Positions 1 through 9,019 of a stretch of DNA of 64,000 nucleotides are shown in pieces. The position numbers were made by a program, and so were the translations under genes. Within the stretch, counting starts at the first letter, position 1, and each line of letters opens with the position of its first letter. The stretch is from Fodinibius sp964490705 (GTDB taxonomy: Bacteria > Bacteroidota > Rhodothermia > Balneolales > Balneolaceae): positions 1 through 64,000 of the forward strand of contig CAZBCG010000008.1 in the NCBI GenBank assembly GCA_964490705.1, read 5' to 3'. The notes beneath the pieces are model-generated. The model did no database searches, had not been told where the DNA came from, and saw only the letters and a list, made by a program, of their open reading frames with translations.

Positions 1-2
1 AT

Positions 3-317
3 GCTCCTTTTGCACAGGGCGAAGATAACCGGCTGTTGGATGTGCTCGAAAATGAAGAAACACCCGATCCCGATACGGATCTGATGGGCGAATCGCTCAA
101 AGTAGAGATCGAACGGGCACTTTCAAAGCTGACCAACCGAGAGGCCGAAGTGATTCGATTGTACTTTGGTATCGGTCGCGAGCATTCGCTGACGCTCGAA
201 GAAATTGGTGAGCGCTTTGATTTGACGCGTGAACGTGTGCGACAGATTAAAGAGAAAGCACTTCGCAAGCTTCGACATCACAACCGAAGTGCTGCCTTGC
301 GAGCTTATCTCGGCTAA
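3..317 (+). CDS. rpoD: RNA polymerase primary sigma factor, C-terminal part (5' cut by window)
   Basis: The first 104 codons that are visible (frame beginning at base 3) encode sigma region 3.2/4 of a housekeeping sigma-70. The segment GEDNRLLDVLENEETPD is the acidic linker seen before region 4, and LTLEEIGERFDLTRERVRQI is the region 4.2 helix-turn-helix that reads the -35 element. It ends in the typical RAYLG tail. The start lies upstream of the window, so internal TTG or ATG codons should not be taken as the start. Followed at once by a palindromic repeat and a strong terminator. Identification as the primary rather than an alternative sigma rests on the complete match of region 4 to the group-1 pattern. 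Confidence 0.93.
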   Translation, partial: APFAQGEDNRLLDVLENEETPDPDTDLMGESLKVEIERALSKLTNREAEVIRLYFGIGREHSLTLEEIGERFDLTRERVRQIKEKALRKLRHHNRSAALRAYLG

Positions 318-324
318 TAATTAA

Positions 325-352
325 GATCCTGAAATAAATTCAGGATGACATA
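325..352. repeat. Dispersed palindromic element, TCATCCTGAA/TTCAGGAT family (copy 1)
   Basis: Arms ATCCTGAA (326-333) and TTCAGGAT (339-346) enclose five bases, followed by GACAT. Related arms occur at 16453-16545, 30808-30920 and 45010-45059, always between genes. Simple single-hairpin form. Confidence 0.7.
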
Positions 353-369
353 AACTATTTTAAAATGAA

Positions 370-397
370 AAGCCCCGTCCAAAGCGGGGCTTTTTTT
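370..397 (+). terminator. Rho-independent terminator after rpoD
   Basis: Perfect 8-bp stem AAGCCCCG (370-377) / CGGGGCTT (385-392) with a 7-base loop, running into seven T residues (391-397). It ends the sigma factor transcript before the sensor kinase. Confidence 0.9.
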
Positions 398-470
398 ATT
401 CCCCAAACTTTTAATAGACTGATTGGTGAGCAAGAAAACTAATTTACCGATGGTATCCGTTAGCATACCT

Positions 471-3329
471 ATGAAGCAATTATTTGCGATACTGTTTTTG
501 GTTCTGGGATTTACCAGTATTATCTGTGCACAGACATTGCCGTTTCGCACCTATTCTATCGAGCGGGGGCTCAGCGAAGCAGTGGTCAACGATCTGATCC
601 AGGATTCCAACGGACATCTTTGGGTGGGGACCAGCTATGGGCTCAACCGTTTTGACGGCATTAAGTTTAAAAACTATTACAGCGAAGACGGTTTGCTGAG
701 TAATAGTATTCAATCAATGTATGAAGACCAGAGCAACCGCTTGTGGATCGGTACCGGAGCGGGAGTCAATGTGATGAAGGACGATAGTATCCATACGGTG
801 CCGGAGTTAAAACCGCTTGAGTCGAGCACGATATTAGAGATATATCAGGATGATCAGGGTGAATTTTGGTTTGCTACGGATGGAGAGGGTGTTTGGCACT
901 TTGATGGGAATAACAACCTGAGCCAGTATCAAGAGATTCACGGCATGGGCGGCGATCGCGTTCGGGATATTGTGCAAGATTCTGAAGGCGTCATTTGGTT
1001 TGCTACCCGCGATGGACTCACGAAACTGGAAAATGGGAGCTTCCGCACCTTTACTACGCGTCACGGTTTGCCTGATAATCGTTTGCGGGATCTCGAATTG
1101 GCCGACGACGGATCACTTTGGATCGCAACACGCGGAGGATTATGTCAATATGCCGGCGATGAAGAATTCGAATGTTTTACCGAACAGGACGGGCTCGTGA
1201 ATAATCGTATTCAGTCAATTTCAAAAGACGAATCCGGTAATTTGTGGCTCGGAACCGAAGAAGGCGCCAGCTATTTTGATGGTACTAATTTTACTAACTA
1301 TTCCGTTGACGAAGGACTTTCCAACAATATTATTCATGCCACCCATTACGACCACGAAGGTAATATCTGGTTTGGTACGTTTGGAGGTGGGATTAGCATT
1401 TTTCTGGGCAATCAGTTTAAGAGCTATACCGTAGAACAGGGACTGCCGATCAACGTCATTACCTCGATCACTGAAGATGAAAACGGGGATCACTGGATAG
1501 GAACATACGGCGGCGGCATTGCAAAATTATCCGATAGTGGATTTAGCACTTATGGCAACCAAGAGGGATTAGTCGATAATAAAGTATATACACTCCGGAG
1601 TGATGGCAGCCGACTGTTGATTGGCACGCGCTGGGGATTTAGCATTTACGAGGAGGGCAATTTTTATAATTACGATGAAACCGAACTTCCGTATCGTAAG
1701 ATCAGGGCAATTTTGAATCCCGAAGACACCGAAACCCTTTGGCTGGGAACGTACGGAGAGGGGCTCATTCGATATAGGGATGGCACATTCCATCAGCTTA
1801 CCGAAGAGGATGGACTGGCCAATAATACCATTTTATCTCTTGAAAAGGGCGATGATGGTGCCATCTGGATAGCTACCCACGGCGGGCTCAGCAGACTGCA
1901 AAACAATTCATTTACGAACTATTCTATTGCGGATGGACTGCCCAACAACGGAGTGTTGGATATTCTGAAAGATGATTCCGGAACAATGTGGTTTGCGACC
2001 TTCGGCGGACTTGCCCGTTACAAAAACGGGAGTTTTGAGACCATTACCGTTGATGACGGTCTGCCCGATGATGTCTGCTATTTTATTGAGCAGGATAACA
2101 ATGGCATCTTTTGGATTGGCACAAACAAGGGGGTGATCCGCATGGATTATGCAAATTATAAATCAGGCTCCAGTACTGCGCCGCAAGCCTTTAAATTGTT
2201 TACCCGTGATCAGGGATTGACGGCCAACGAAATGAATGCCGGCGCATCGTTCAAAGATAGTGACGGTCACCTTTGGTTTGGATCGGTAGGTGGGGTCACC
2301 GAGTTTAATCCCGAGTTGGAAGATGAAGGTGATAATCCGCCGAATGTGCATATCGAAAATATACGAGTTGCCGGCGAAAGCATTCCCATGAAACAGAACC
2401 TGGAGATCGGCAGCGACAACCATAATATCACTTTTGAATTTATTGGTATCAGTTATTCGGCTCCGGAACAGGTGTTGTATCAATATCGGCTCAAGAATTC
2501 CGGCGAAGGGTGGCAGCAGACGAAACAGCGGTCGGTTCGTTATTCGGCCCTGATGCCCGGCGATTACACTTTCGAAGTGAAGGCACAGAATAACGACGGA
2601 CAATGGAGCAAAAATACCGCCCAAATCAGCTTTACGGTCATGGCTCCATTTTGGCTGCAATGGTGGTTTATCGGGATTGTACTTATCGCCATTATTGGCA
2701 TAGTGGTATTTATTTATAATTACTACCGCGTGCGCAAAATGGTGGAAATTGAGCGCATGCGGGTTCGTATCGCCAGTGATCTGCACGATGATGTGGGTTC
2801 GGCGCTTACCGAAATTGCGCTCCAATCCGATTTCTTGCAAACCATGGATGTAGCCGAGGGTCTTGAAGATTCACTGCAGCAGATTGGGGCGCAGAGTCGA
2901 AAAATTGTCTCCAGTCTCGATGATATCGTATGGTCTATTGACGCCCGCAACGATACGATGGGTGATCTCACGGATCGGATGCAAGATTATGTGAACAGTG
3001 TACTGCCGCAAAAGCAGATCAATTATCAATTTCAGGGCAACATGCAGGAAAAGCTGAAAGTATCCCTTAAAGAAAACCTGTATCTTATTTTTAAAGAGGC
3101 AATCAACAATATATCCAAGCATTCCAATGCCGACCGGGTGGATGTGACACTTTCTACCAATGGCAGTGGTTATGTGATGAGCATAAAGGATAATGGAACC
3201 ACCTCCGCCGACGGACGAAAAAGCGGGCAGGGATTGCGTAACATGAAAATGCGAGCGAAACGTATTGATGCAGATATTACTTTTAATAACAGCAATGGTT
3301 TTGAAGTGCGCGTAGAAAGTCATAATTAG
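471..3329 (+). CDS. Two-component propeller sensor histidine kinase (reg_prop x14, Y_Y_Y, HisKA_3)
   Basis: Periplasmic sensor and cytoplasmic kinase, about 952 residues from the ATG at 471, which opens a clean signal peptide (MKQLFAILFLVLGFT...CAQ); upstream GTG/TTG codons would spoil it. Residues about 22-640 contain 14 copies of the propeller repeat of the type DxxGxLWxGTxxGL, enough for two seven-bladed propellers. A Y_Y_Y domain and one membrane helix (about 726-750) follow. The kinase core is NarL/DesK-like: SDLHDDVGSALTEIAL with His772 as phosphoacceptor, an N box (NNISKHSNADRV) and GQGLRNMKMRA. There is no fused regulator; the LuxR-type regulator 39 bases downstream is the obvious partner. 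Ligand unknown; such sensors often read glycans, but nothing nearby proves this. Confidence 0.92.
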   Translation: MKQLFAILFLVLGFTSIICAQTLPFRTYSIERGLSEAVVNDLIQDSNGHLWVGTSYGLNRFDGIKFKNYYSEDGLLSNSIQSMYEDQSNRLWIGTGAGVNVMKDDSIHTVPELKPLESSTILEIYQDDQGEFWFATDGEGVWHFDGNNNLSQYQEIHGMGGDRVRDIVQDSEGVIWFATRDGLTKLENGSFRTFTTRHGLPDNRLRDLELADDGSLWIATRGGLCQYAGDEEFECFTEQDGLVNNRIQSISKDESGNLWLGTEEGASYFDGTNFTNYSVDEGLSNNIIHATHYDHEGNIWFGTFGGGISIFLGNQFKSYTVEQGLPINVITSITEDENGDHWIGTYGGGIAKLSDSGFSTYGNQEGLVDNKVYTLRSDGSRLLIGTRWGFSIYEEGNFYNYDETELPYRKIRAILNPEDTETLWLGTYGEGLIRYRDGTFHQLTEEDGLANNTILSLEKGDDGAIWIATHGGLSRLQNNSFTNYSIADGLPNNGVLDILKDDSGTMWFATFGGLARYKNGSFETITVDDGLPDDVCYFIEQDNNGIFWIGTNKGVIRMDYANYKSGSSTAPQAFKLFTRDQGLTANEMNAGASFKDSDGHLWFGSVGGVTEFNPELEDEGDNPPNVHIENIRVAGESIPMKQNLEIGSDNHNITFEFIGISYSAPEQVLYQYRLKNSGEGWQQTKQRSVRYSALMPGDYTFEVKAQNNDGQWSKNTAQISFTVMAPFWLQWWFIGIVLIAIIGIVVFIYNYYRVRKMVEIERMRVRIASDLHDDVGSALTEIALQSDFLQTMDVAEGLEDSLQQIGAQSRKIVSSLDDIVWSIDARNDTMGDLTDRMQDYVNSVLPQKQINYQFQGNMQEKLKVSLKENLYLIFKEAINNISKHSNADRVDVTLSTNGSGYVMSIKDNGTTSADGRKSGQGLRNMKMRAKRIDADITFNNSNGFEVRVESHN

Positions 3330-3368
3330 ATGATGGATTCGCCAACATTTTACTAAAGCACACATATT

Positions 3369-4004
3369 ATGGGCTCAATCGTAGGCATCGTCGAAGACAA
3401 CAAAAAAATCAGAAATTTAATACAGCGTTATTTGGATATGCAGGATGAGCTTTCGTGTCCTGTGGCTGTGGATTCTGTTGAGGAAATGATCGACTACCTC
3501 GAAGATCACCCCCAGCCAGATGTTATTCTCATGGATATTCAGCTGCCGGGCATGTCGGGTATTAAAGGCATTGGGCTCATCAAAGAAGAGTATCCCGAGA
3601 TCGATATTATTATGCTTACCGTGTATCACGATTCGCATAAAATCTTTAACGCGCTGCGGGCCGGTGCTTCAGGTTATTTGCTCAAGCATACCTCACTGCC
3701 CGAGATCAAAGAATCGATTCTTAAGCTGTTGGATGGCGGAGCCCCGATGTCGCCGCAAATTGCCCGCAAGGTTATTGATCACTTTCAGGAAAACGCTCCT
3801 AAGAAGAATTCCGATTCTGATCTTACGCCCCGCGAGCACGATATCGTAAATGGGCTGGTTGATGGACTGAGCTACAAGATGATTGCCGACCGCTACGATA
3901 TTTCTATTGATACCGTTCGCGCTCATATTCGAAATATCTATAAGAAGTTGCACGTCAATTCAAAAGCAGAAGTAATTGCCAAGTCGCTGAAAGGGGAAAT
4001 TTGA
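3369..4004 (+). CDS. NarL/LuxR-family response regulator
   Basis: Receiver (1-125) plus GerE/LuxR helix-turn-helix (147-205). Receiver chemistry is complete: Glu9/Asp10 acidic pair, Asp56 in ILMDIQLPG as phosphoacceptor, Thr84 and Lys106. The output domain reads LTPREHDIVNGLVDGLSYKM followed by a DTVRAHIRNIYKKL recognition helix. It sits 39 bases behind the propeller kinase on the same strand and is probably its cognate regulator. A weak inverted repeat (AATAACAT 4008-4015 / ATGTTATT 4028-4035) follows the stop codon. Confidence 0.93.
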   Translation: MGSIVGIVEDNKKIRNLIQRYLDMQDELSCPVAVDSVEEMIDYLEDHPQPDVILMDIQLPGMSGIKGIGLIKEEYPEIDIIMLTVYHDSHKIFNALRAGASGYLLKHTSLPEIKESILKLLDGGAPMSPQIARKVIDHFQENAPKKNSDSDLTPREHDIVNGLVDGLSYKMIADRYDISIDTVRAHIRNIYKKLHVNSKAEVIAKSLKGEI

Positions 4005-4099
4005 CACAATAACATACTAACATGGATATGTTATTTAAGGTTGTGATTACTTCAAACAAATTCTGGTAACCAACAGTTATTAATGTAAACAATGCGAAT

Positions 4100-4906
4100 A
4101 TGTTGATTCATTTAAGAGGAGCATTTATTCTGGCTTTACTTTTAGCTTTTTCAGGAATTACCAACCAATCACTTGCGCAGCAGACATCTTCTGCAAACCT
4201 TTTGTTGGATCAGCGAAAGTTTGATGCACGCATAAATTTTGGAATTGAGAAAATAAAAGGTGAGTCCTCAGAATCTTCTTATCTCAAAGGATATATGGAT
4301 GGAGTGGATAATGATTTCTATTCCATGAATAAATTATATGAGGGAACAGAGAGTACCGATGCTTATATCAAGGGATTTTCTGACGGTGTAGCCGATTATG
4401 AAATTTATGAGAATAACAAATGTGCTTCCATTAAAGAGAGAAAGGATCGATTTTCGTTTGCTGATTATTACTATCCGAAATATGCAGCCTTGCAATGGCT
4501 TGAAGACTTATCGTATTCGTATGTAGATCTTGATAACAGCGTTCGATGCCAAGCTAAAAAAATAGCTTCTGCACCTTTTGGGTCATCGAAAGTGAATAAG
4601 TCAGATCTAAAATTTGTAAAAGTACGAAAGGAAAACCCAAGAGAGTTGGATACTGGGTTGACTGCTTTTCAAGCGTTTATTCGAGCGAATAATTTAGAAG
4701 AAAAAACCGTTTGGTTGGATGAGTCAGATAATGATCCCAAAAATTTAAAGTTGAAACGAGAAATAATAAGAAAACTGCGTCTAAATAATACCCAAAAACT
4801 AAATTCACAAGTTCAACGTTCTAAAACTAGAAATACTGTATCAGGTATAAGAACAAACAAGAACAAAGGGAACAAGAGCGAAAACGCAAAACAGGTTGAT
4901 CAATAA
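4100..4906 (+). CDS. Exported protein of unknown function
   Basis: I do not recognise a family. The first 27 residues form a signal peptide ending SLAQQ, so the mature protein is periplasmic or beyond. Two imperfect internal repeats are visible: YLKGYMDGVDNDFY (about 56-69) and YIKGFSDGVADYEIY (about 86-100). The last 60 residues are rich in Lys, Asn, Arg and Gln and probably disordered. It follows the two-component pair by 95 bases and could be one of its targets, but this is only position. An ATG at 4093 is out of frame; 4100 is the only start giving a signal peptide. Confidence 0.6.
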   Translation: MLIHLRGAFILALLLAFSGITNQSLAQQTSSANLLLDQRKFDARINFGIEKIKGESSESSYLKGYMDGVDNDFYSMNKLYEGTESTDAYIKGFSDGVADYEIYENNKCASIKERKDRFSFADYYYPKYAALQWLEDLSYSYVDLDNSVRCQAKKIASAPFGSSKVNKSDLKFVKVRKENPRELDTGLTAFQAFIRANNLEEKTVWLDESDNDPKNLKLKREIIRKLRLNNTQKLNSQVQRSKTRNTVSGIRTNKNKGNKSENAKQVDQ

Positions 4907-5033
4907 CATTGAAGAATAATTAGGTATATAACACAAACATGTGATTGTTCACCTTGGAAAAAGAAACTACTTTATGTATAGAACGTATAAAATTTAAAAG
5001 TGTGTGAGATTTGAACGTAATCCGGAGTCCATT

Positions 5034-6380
5034 ATGAAACTAGCAAAAGCAATAGTACTCGTCTTGGTGGCACTTCTTTTAACGGGATGTTATACCCAGC
5101 TGCAGTATTCGCAGACGATGAAGAAGGTTACGGATCGGGAAAAATCTTGGAGTGAAGACCAAGAAGGTGATTACGACTCGGATTATAAACAATCGGGGTA
5201 TGACTCTTCGGAATATGCGTATGAAGAAGATGATTACATCCCGGTTTATTACAAGGACTATGAATACGAAGAAAAATATAATGAGTGTGGCTGCAATCCG
5301 TATAATATCTATAATTTTTACGGATCGAGTTTTGACCGGTACGGACATTACGGTTCGTACTATTCGCCATATTATTCTCATCTGACTGTAAATCCGTACT
5401 TTTTCCACAAATGGCGATACAGCCATCGGTACTGGAGAGGGATCCATGGTCCTCATTTTGGATTTTCTATTTCGTGGGGTAATCCGTACTACGCCTATAA
5501 TTTCTTCTATGATCCGTTTTTTGATCCCTATTACGATTTTTACTGGTACGGCTACAACCATCCTTTTGCCTATAACTACCGATACTTCTATGGGCACCGG
5601 GGATATGCCTACTATCATGGAAGCAAGAATTGGTCATATGAGCGCAAAGATCGAAAATATGGCCCGCGACAGATAGGAACCAATCGCGTATCAAGGAATG
5701 CTGTTCGTACCCGATCACGGGATGATGGTAATCGAAATGCTACTATTTCCAACTCGTCTAGAGTCCGAAGCAGATCTACGGTCGGTACCTCTAAAACCCG
5801 AAGTAAGGTAGATCGCACCCGCGGCAATGGTTCGAGCTCCAAGGTCAGCCGCACTCGTGATAATAATGGCAACAGCCGCAGTCGCGGAAGCAGTGGAAAC
5901 AATCGTAGCCGCAGTCGCGATAATGTCCAGGGCGATGACAATACTGATCAACGAAACCGCTCAGGAATTTTACGTTCGCGAACCGTAATGCCAGATGAAC
6001 GGTCACTGGATCGTCGACAAGATTTAGATGATCTTCGAAGCCGGTATCAACTGCAATGGGCTCCCAAAATTTCTGATCGAGAGCAACAGCGTGAGCAACG
6101 TTCTTTATTCTTCAATCGGATGAAGAACTTTTTGGAGAGTAGTGCAAGTCATATAAGCAGGAATATTGAGCGCTCCACCAGTAATATTCGTCGCGTTGAA
6201 TCATCCTCTACACATCGATCTGCGGTTCGCCGAAGTAACAATAGTGGTAGCAACAAGTCATCGGTAACGCGAAGTCGATCGTCAAACAATAATTCACGCT
6301 CTCGTGGGGGATCGTCTTCGGGTAGCAGAAGCAGAGACTCAGGTTCTTCGGACTCTGATCGTAGCCGCGGCGGCAACTGA
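5034..6380 (+). CDS. Low-complexity lipoprotein, Tyr/aromatic-rich then Arg/Ser/Asn-rich
   Basis: Start set at the ATG at 5034, since MKLAKAIVLVLVALLLTGC is a lipoprotein signal with Cys19 as the lipid site; a GTG at 5004 only adds polar residues in front. Three composition blocks follow: an acidic Tyr/Asp/Glu block (about 25-75), an aromatic block packed with Tyr, Phe, His, Pro and Gly (about 80-210), and a long basic tail dominated by Arg, Ser and Asn with SRSRG-type repeats, with a more ordinary stretch around 310-370. No enzyme domain is seen. An envelope or matrix-binding structural protein is possible. The arrangement of oppositely charged blocks is unusual; function unknown. Confidence 0.65.
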   Translation: MKLAKAIVLVLVALLLTGCYTQLQYSQTMKKVTDREKSWSEDQEGDYDSDYKQSGYDSSEYAYEEDDYIPVYYKDYEYEEKYNECGCNPYNIYNFYGSSFDRYGHYGSYYSPYYSHLTVNPYFFHKWRYSHRYWRGIHGPHFGFSISWGNPYYAYNFFYDPFFDPYYDFYWYGYNHPFAYNYRYFYGHRGYAYYHGSKNWSYERKDRKYGPRQIGTNRVSRNAVRTRSRDDGNRNATISNSSRVRSRSTVGTSKTRSKVDRTRGNGSSSKVSRTRDNNGNSRSRGSSGNNRSRSRDNVQGDDNTDQRNRSGILRSRTVMPDERSLDRRQDLDDLRSRYQLQWAPKISDREQQREQRSLFFNRMKNFLESSASHISRNIERSTSNIRRVESSSTHRSAVRRSNNSGSNKSSVTRSRSSNNNSRSRGGSSSGSRSRDSGSSDSDRSRGGN

Positions 6381-6434
6381 TATTCAAATCGCACTAAATT
6401 TGGAAACGATTATTAATCAATAGGTACTAAAAGT

Positions 6435-7922
6435 ATGTCAAAAAAATGGTTCCTGGCACTATTCATTGGTATTTTCCCAATTTCTCTTTTGCATGCCCAA
6501 AGTGCAGATGATGTTTTGCGATATACGCTTGAATATCCTTCGTATGATGCACAGAGTCTGGTTATGCCCGGGGTAAGTGCTCCAACAGGATTTGGGGGAT
6601 ATCAAGATAATCCTGCAGCAATGGCGCTGACAGAGGAGAGTTATTTTTCTTTTGACTTGAGCACCCGGTACATCGATGAAACTGGTTCATACTTGGGGAA
6701 CGAAACCAGCTTTTCTAACAATGAAACCAATATAGGAGATCTGGGCTTTGTTTATAAAGTGCCTACCCAACGCGGTAGTTTAGTAGTTGGCGGCGGTTAC
6801 AGCCAGACCACCGATTTTAACCGTGCATTTTCGGCCAATGGATTTAATGAAAACTCTACGTTGACCGATTTTTATGCATCGCTGCCCAGAGAAAATGCGA
6901 TTAATACAGCTGCTTTTAATGCCTTTGCTATCGAAGATGTCAATGCCGACAGTTCGGTTTCCATTTTCCGGTTTGGCAATAATTTTGATGCCTTTCCCGG
7001 TATAAGTCAAGATATAGAGCTGACCGAAGAGGGCTTTATGGGTGAATATTCTGCGTTTCTGGCTACCGAGGTCCAAAAAAATCTTTTTATTGGTGGCTCG
7101 GTAGGATATATCACCGGGGAATATTCGCTGCGCCGGGAGTTCCTGGAATCAGATCGGCAAGGTAATTTTGATGGCCAGTTTATTGATGCCGACGGTGATG
7201 GGCAGTTTGAGACTGATATCGACCGGATCATGAGTACAGATGTTATTGATGCTGAGCTGGAAGCATTTTCTGCTCGCTTGGGGCTCGTTTATCAGCCGAT
7301 CGAGAATATCAGTATCGGTGTCAATTATGTGTTCCCGAGTGTGATTAACCTGGATGAAACATACAACACCCAAATCAGAACGACCTTTGATGATGGATCA
7401 CAAACCGGACTGGAAGAAGCACCCGGGGAATTTTCATATAAAATAAAGCGTCCATCAAGATTAAAAGCGGGTATTACGGTTCAATCGTCCGATAAAATAA
7501 CCTTGTCCGTTGCCGCCGAGGGAATACGATATTCTGAGGCCGAAATATCGTACGAAGAACTCCGGTTTAATGAAGAGGAACGCAATATTAATACCGTTGT
7601 ACGATCAACGTTTAATGATGTGATAAACCTGCGCGGTGGGCTGAAATATAAGATCAATGATCAGTTTACGCCACGCGTTGGATATGCATACTATCCCGCT
7701 CCGCAGGAGGGGCCGGGCAGTGAGCGTCAATTTATTAATGGCGGATTTACGGCCGAACTTACCAAAGGTTTATTTCTAGATCTTGGATTGCAATACAGCT
7801 TTTGGGAGGATCAAAATGTGCTGTATGAAACAACAGATGATGGGACGAATAATGTGCGTCCAGTAATTCAGGAGGATGTTACACGATTGCACGTTATGAC
7901 CGGCATTAGGATGACGTTTTAA
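6435..7922 (+). CDS. FadL/OmpP1-like outer-membrane beta-barrel protein
   Basis: Signal peptide MSKKWFLALFIGIFPISLLHAQ, then alternating beta-strand sequence to a C-terminal Phe (MTGIRMTF), the usual barrel-assembly signal. The N-terminal NPAAMAL motif and repeated strands ending in aromatic residues fit the FadL/toluene transport family, which moves hydrophobic substrates across the outer membrane. Length (495) is normal. It is the last gene before a convergent terminator. Substrate cannot be told from sequence; the family call is from overall pattern, not a single diagnostic motif. Confidence 0.75.
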   Translation: MSKKWFLALFIGIFPISLLHAQSADDVLRYTLEYPSYDAQSLVMPGVSAPTGFGGYQDNPAAMALTEESYFSFDLSTRYIDETGSYLGNETSFSNNETNIGDLGFVYKVPTQRGSLVVGGGYSQTTDFNRAFSANGFNENSTLTDFYASLPRENAINTAAFNAFAIEDVNADSSVSIFRFGNNFDAFPGISQDIELTEEGFMGEYSAFLATEVQKNLFIGGSVGYITGEYSLRREFLESDRQGNFDGQFIDADGDGQFETDIDRIMSTDVIDAELEAFSARLGLVYQPIENISIGVNYVFPSVINLDETYNTQIRTTFDDGSQTGLEEAPGEFSYKIKRPSRLKAGITVQSSDKITLSVAAEGIRYSEAEISYEELRFNEEERNINTVVRSTFNDVINLRGGLKYKINDQFTPRVGYAYYPAPQEGPGSERQFINGGFTAELTKGLFLDLGLQYSFWEDQNVLYETTDDGTNNVRPVIQEDVTRLHVMTGIRMTF

Positions 7923-7963
7923 GCTCAAAACCGCATCGATTGTCCCATGATCGCGTCCCCCTC

Positions 7964-7998
7964 AAAAGGAAGATCGCTGATGTAAGATCTTCCTTTTT
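7964..7998. terminator. Bidirectional terminator between convergent genes
   Basis: Twelve-base perfect arms AAAAGGAAGATC (7964-7975) and GATCTTCCTTTT (7986-7997) with a 10-base loop. The A and T tracts at the two ends let it work on both strands, suiting its place between the barrel gene and the minus-strand lipoprotein gene. Confidence 0.88.
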
Positions 7999-8011
7999 AT
8001 ATTCTATATTA

Positions 8012-9016
8012 CTACTTGCTGGCGGGTAACTTTTTTGAAGAGATCGTTACATCAAACTTTGCCCACACAGGAAGGTGATCTGAAGTGGTGTTGCCGTAGT
8101 CATCAATGTACTCCCGGGGATTATGAATAAGCGTACTGTTTTGTACATGCTCATCAAATAGCTCATCACTGATGGTGATGTGATCTACAATATCTTCATA
8201 ATTTATGGAGGCCGATTCGCCCGCATCCGATAACTTTTTCGTAATCACATCAAAGTTGTCAGTGTCGTTAACAAATTGGTAGTATGGCGTTTGAGTAGGA
8301 TTTCCATTGGGCTCGTAAATTGATTCATCAACATCATCATTGTAATCACCCAATAATATGATATTGGCATCAGGTTTTTCTTCTACCAAATAATTATACA
8401 GATCTTCGGCTGCCGTTTTTCGGCGTTCATACGACTCTTCATCATCGAAGGCTTTGGCATGAATTACGACAGCATAAAACGGTTGTATCTGGCCTTCATA
8501 GTTGTAATCAAATTCAAAATACATAGGATAGCGGCCAGCCCAGGCATTACTATTTTGTCCCTCCGTGATGGCTCCACTCGATACCGAGTCTATAACATTG
8601 GTATTGTAAACAAAGGCCATTTTTTGCTGCTGGCCGACATGTTCGGCCGCAAATCCGCTGTAATCTTGCGTGTATTGGACAATTTTATTCAGAGATTCTT
8701 GTCCATTCACTTCTTGAAAGGCATACAGATCCGCATCTAAGGAATCTAGAACTTCAACAATATTTTGTGTTTGTAATTCTTGGTTTGATGGGCCGCTGAA
8801 CCCTGATCCATACCAATTTAAATTCCATGTTACTGCTTCTAATATACCATCAGGAGGAACCGGATCATTCTGTTCAATCTGTTCTTCTTGCTCATCACCG
8901 TTGTTGTTTTCCTCATCTTCTTCGGGGGGAGGCTCATAGGCTGTACCACAGGCCTGAACAAACAGAAAGATTAGGGTGAAGAGAACTGCAAATGTTGAAA
9001 GCTTATTATGTTGCAA
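8012..9016 (-). CDS. Endonuclease/exonuclease/phosphatase-family lipoprotein
   Basis: Lipoprotein signal with Cys23 in FLFVQAC, followed by an acidic Glu/Asn/Pro linker and an EEP fold (about 58-325). Catalytic signatures are visible: TWNLNWYG near the fold start, FQEVNG with the metal-binding Glu, LLGDYNDD with the Asp/Asn pair, and TSDHLPVW with the terminal Asp-His. It should hydrolyse a phosphodiester or phosphomonoester in the periplasm, perhaps extracellular DNA. Start is TTG: a stop codon lies only one codon upstream and no ATG is found before the lipobox. It follows the stress protein gene by three bases, so the two are surely co-transcribed. Confidence 0.85.
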   Translation of the reverse strand: MQHNKLSTFAVLFTLIFLFVQACGTAYEPPPEEDEENNNGDEQEEQIEQNDPVPPDGILEAVTWNLNWYGSGFSGPSNQELQTQNIVEVLDSLDADLYAFQEVNGQESLNKIVQYTQDYSGFAAEHVGQQQKMAFVYNTNVIDSVSSGAITEGQNSNAWAGRYPMYFEFDYNYEGQIQPFYAVVIHAKAFDDEESYERRKTAAEDLYNYLVEEKPDANIILLGDYNDDVDESIYEPNGNPTQTPYYQFVNDTDNFDVITKKLSDAGESASINYEDIVDHITISDELFDEHVQNSTLIHNPREYIDDYGNTTSDHLPVWAKFDVTISSKKLPASK

Positions 9017-9019
9017 CGG

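Noticed and set aside
314..550. Minus-strand frame encoding VILNLFQDL near its end
   Set aside because: That peptide is the translated dispersed palindrome, a common source of false genes.
2163..2840. 225-codon open frame on the minus strand
   Set aside because: Lies wholly antisense to the propeller kinase and its peptide lacks any recognisable motif; a by-product of codon use.
5079..5618. 179-codon minus-strand frame rich in Ile/Val
   Set aside because: Mirror of the Tyr/Asp-rich block of the lipoprotein; composition is exactly what antisense of TAT/GAT codons gives.
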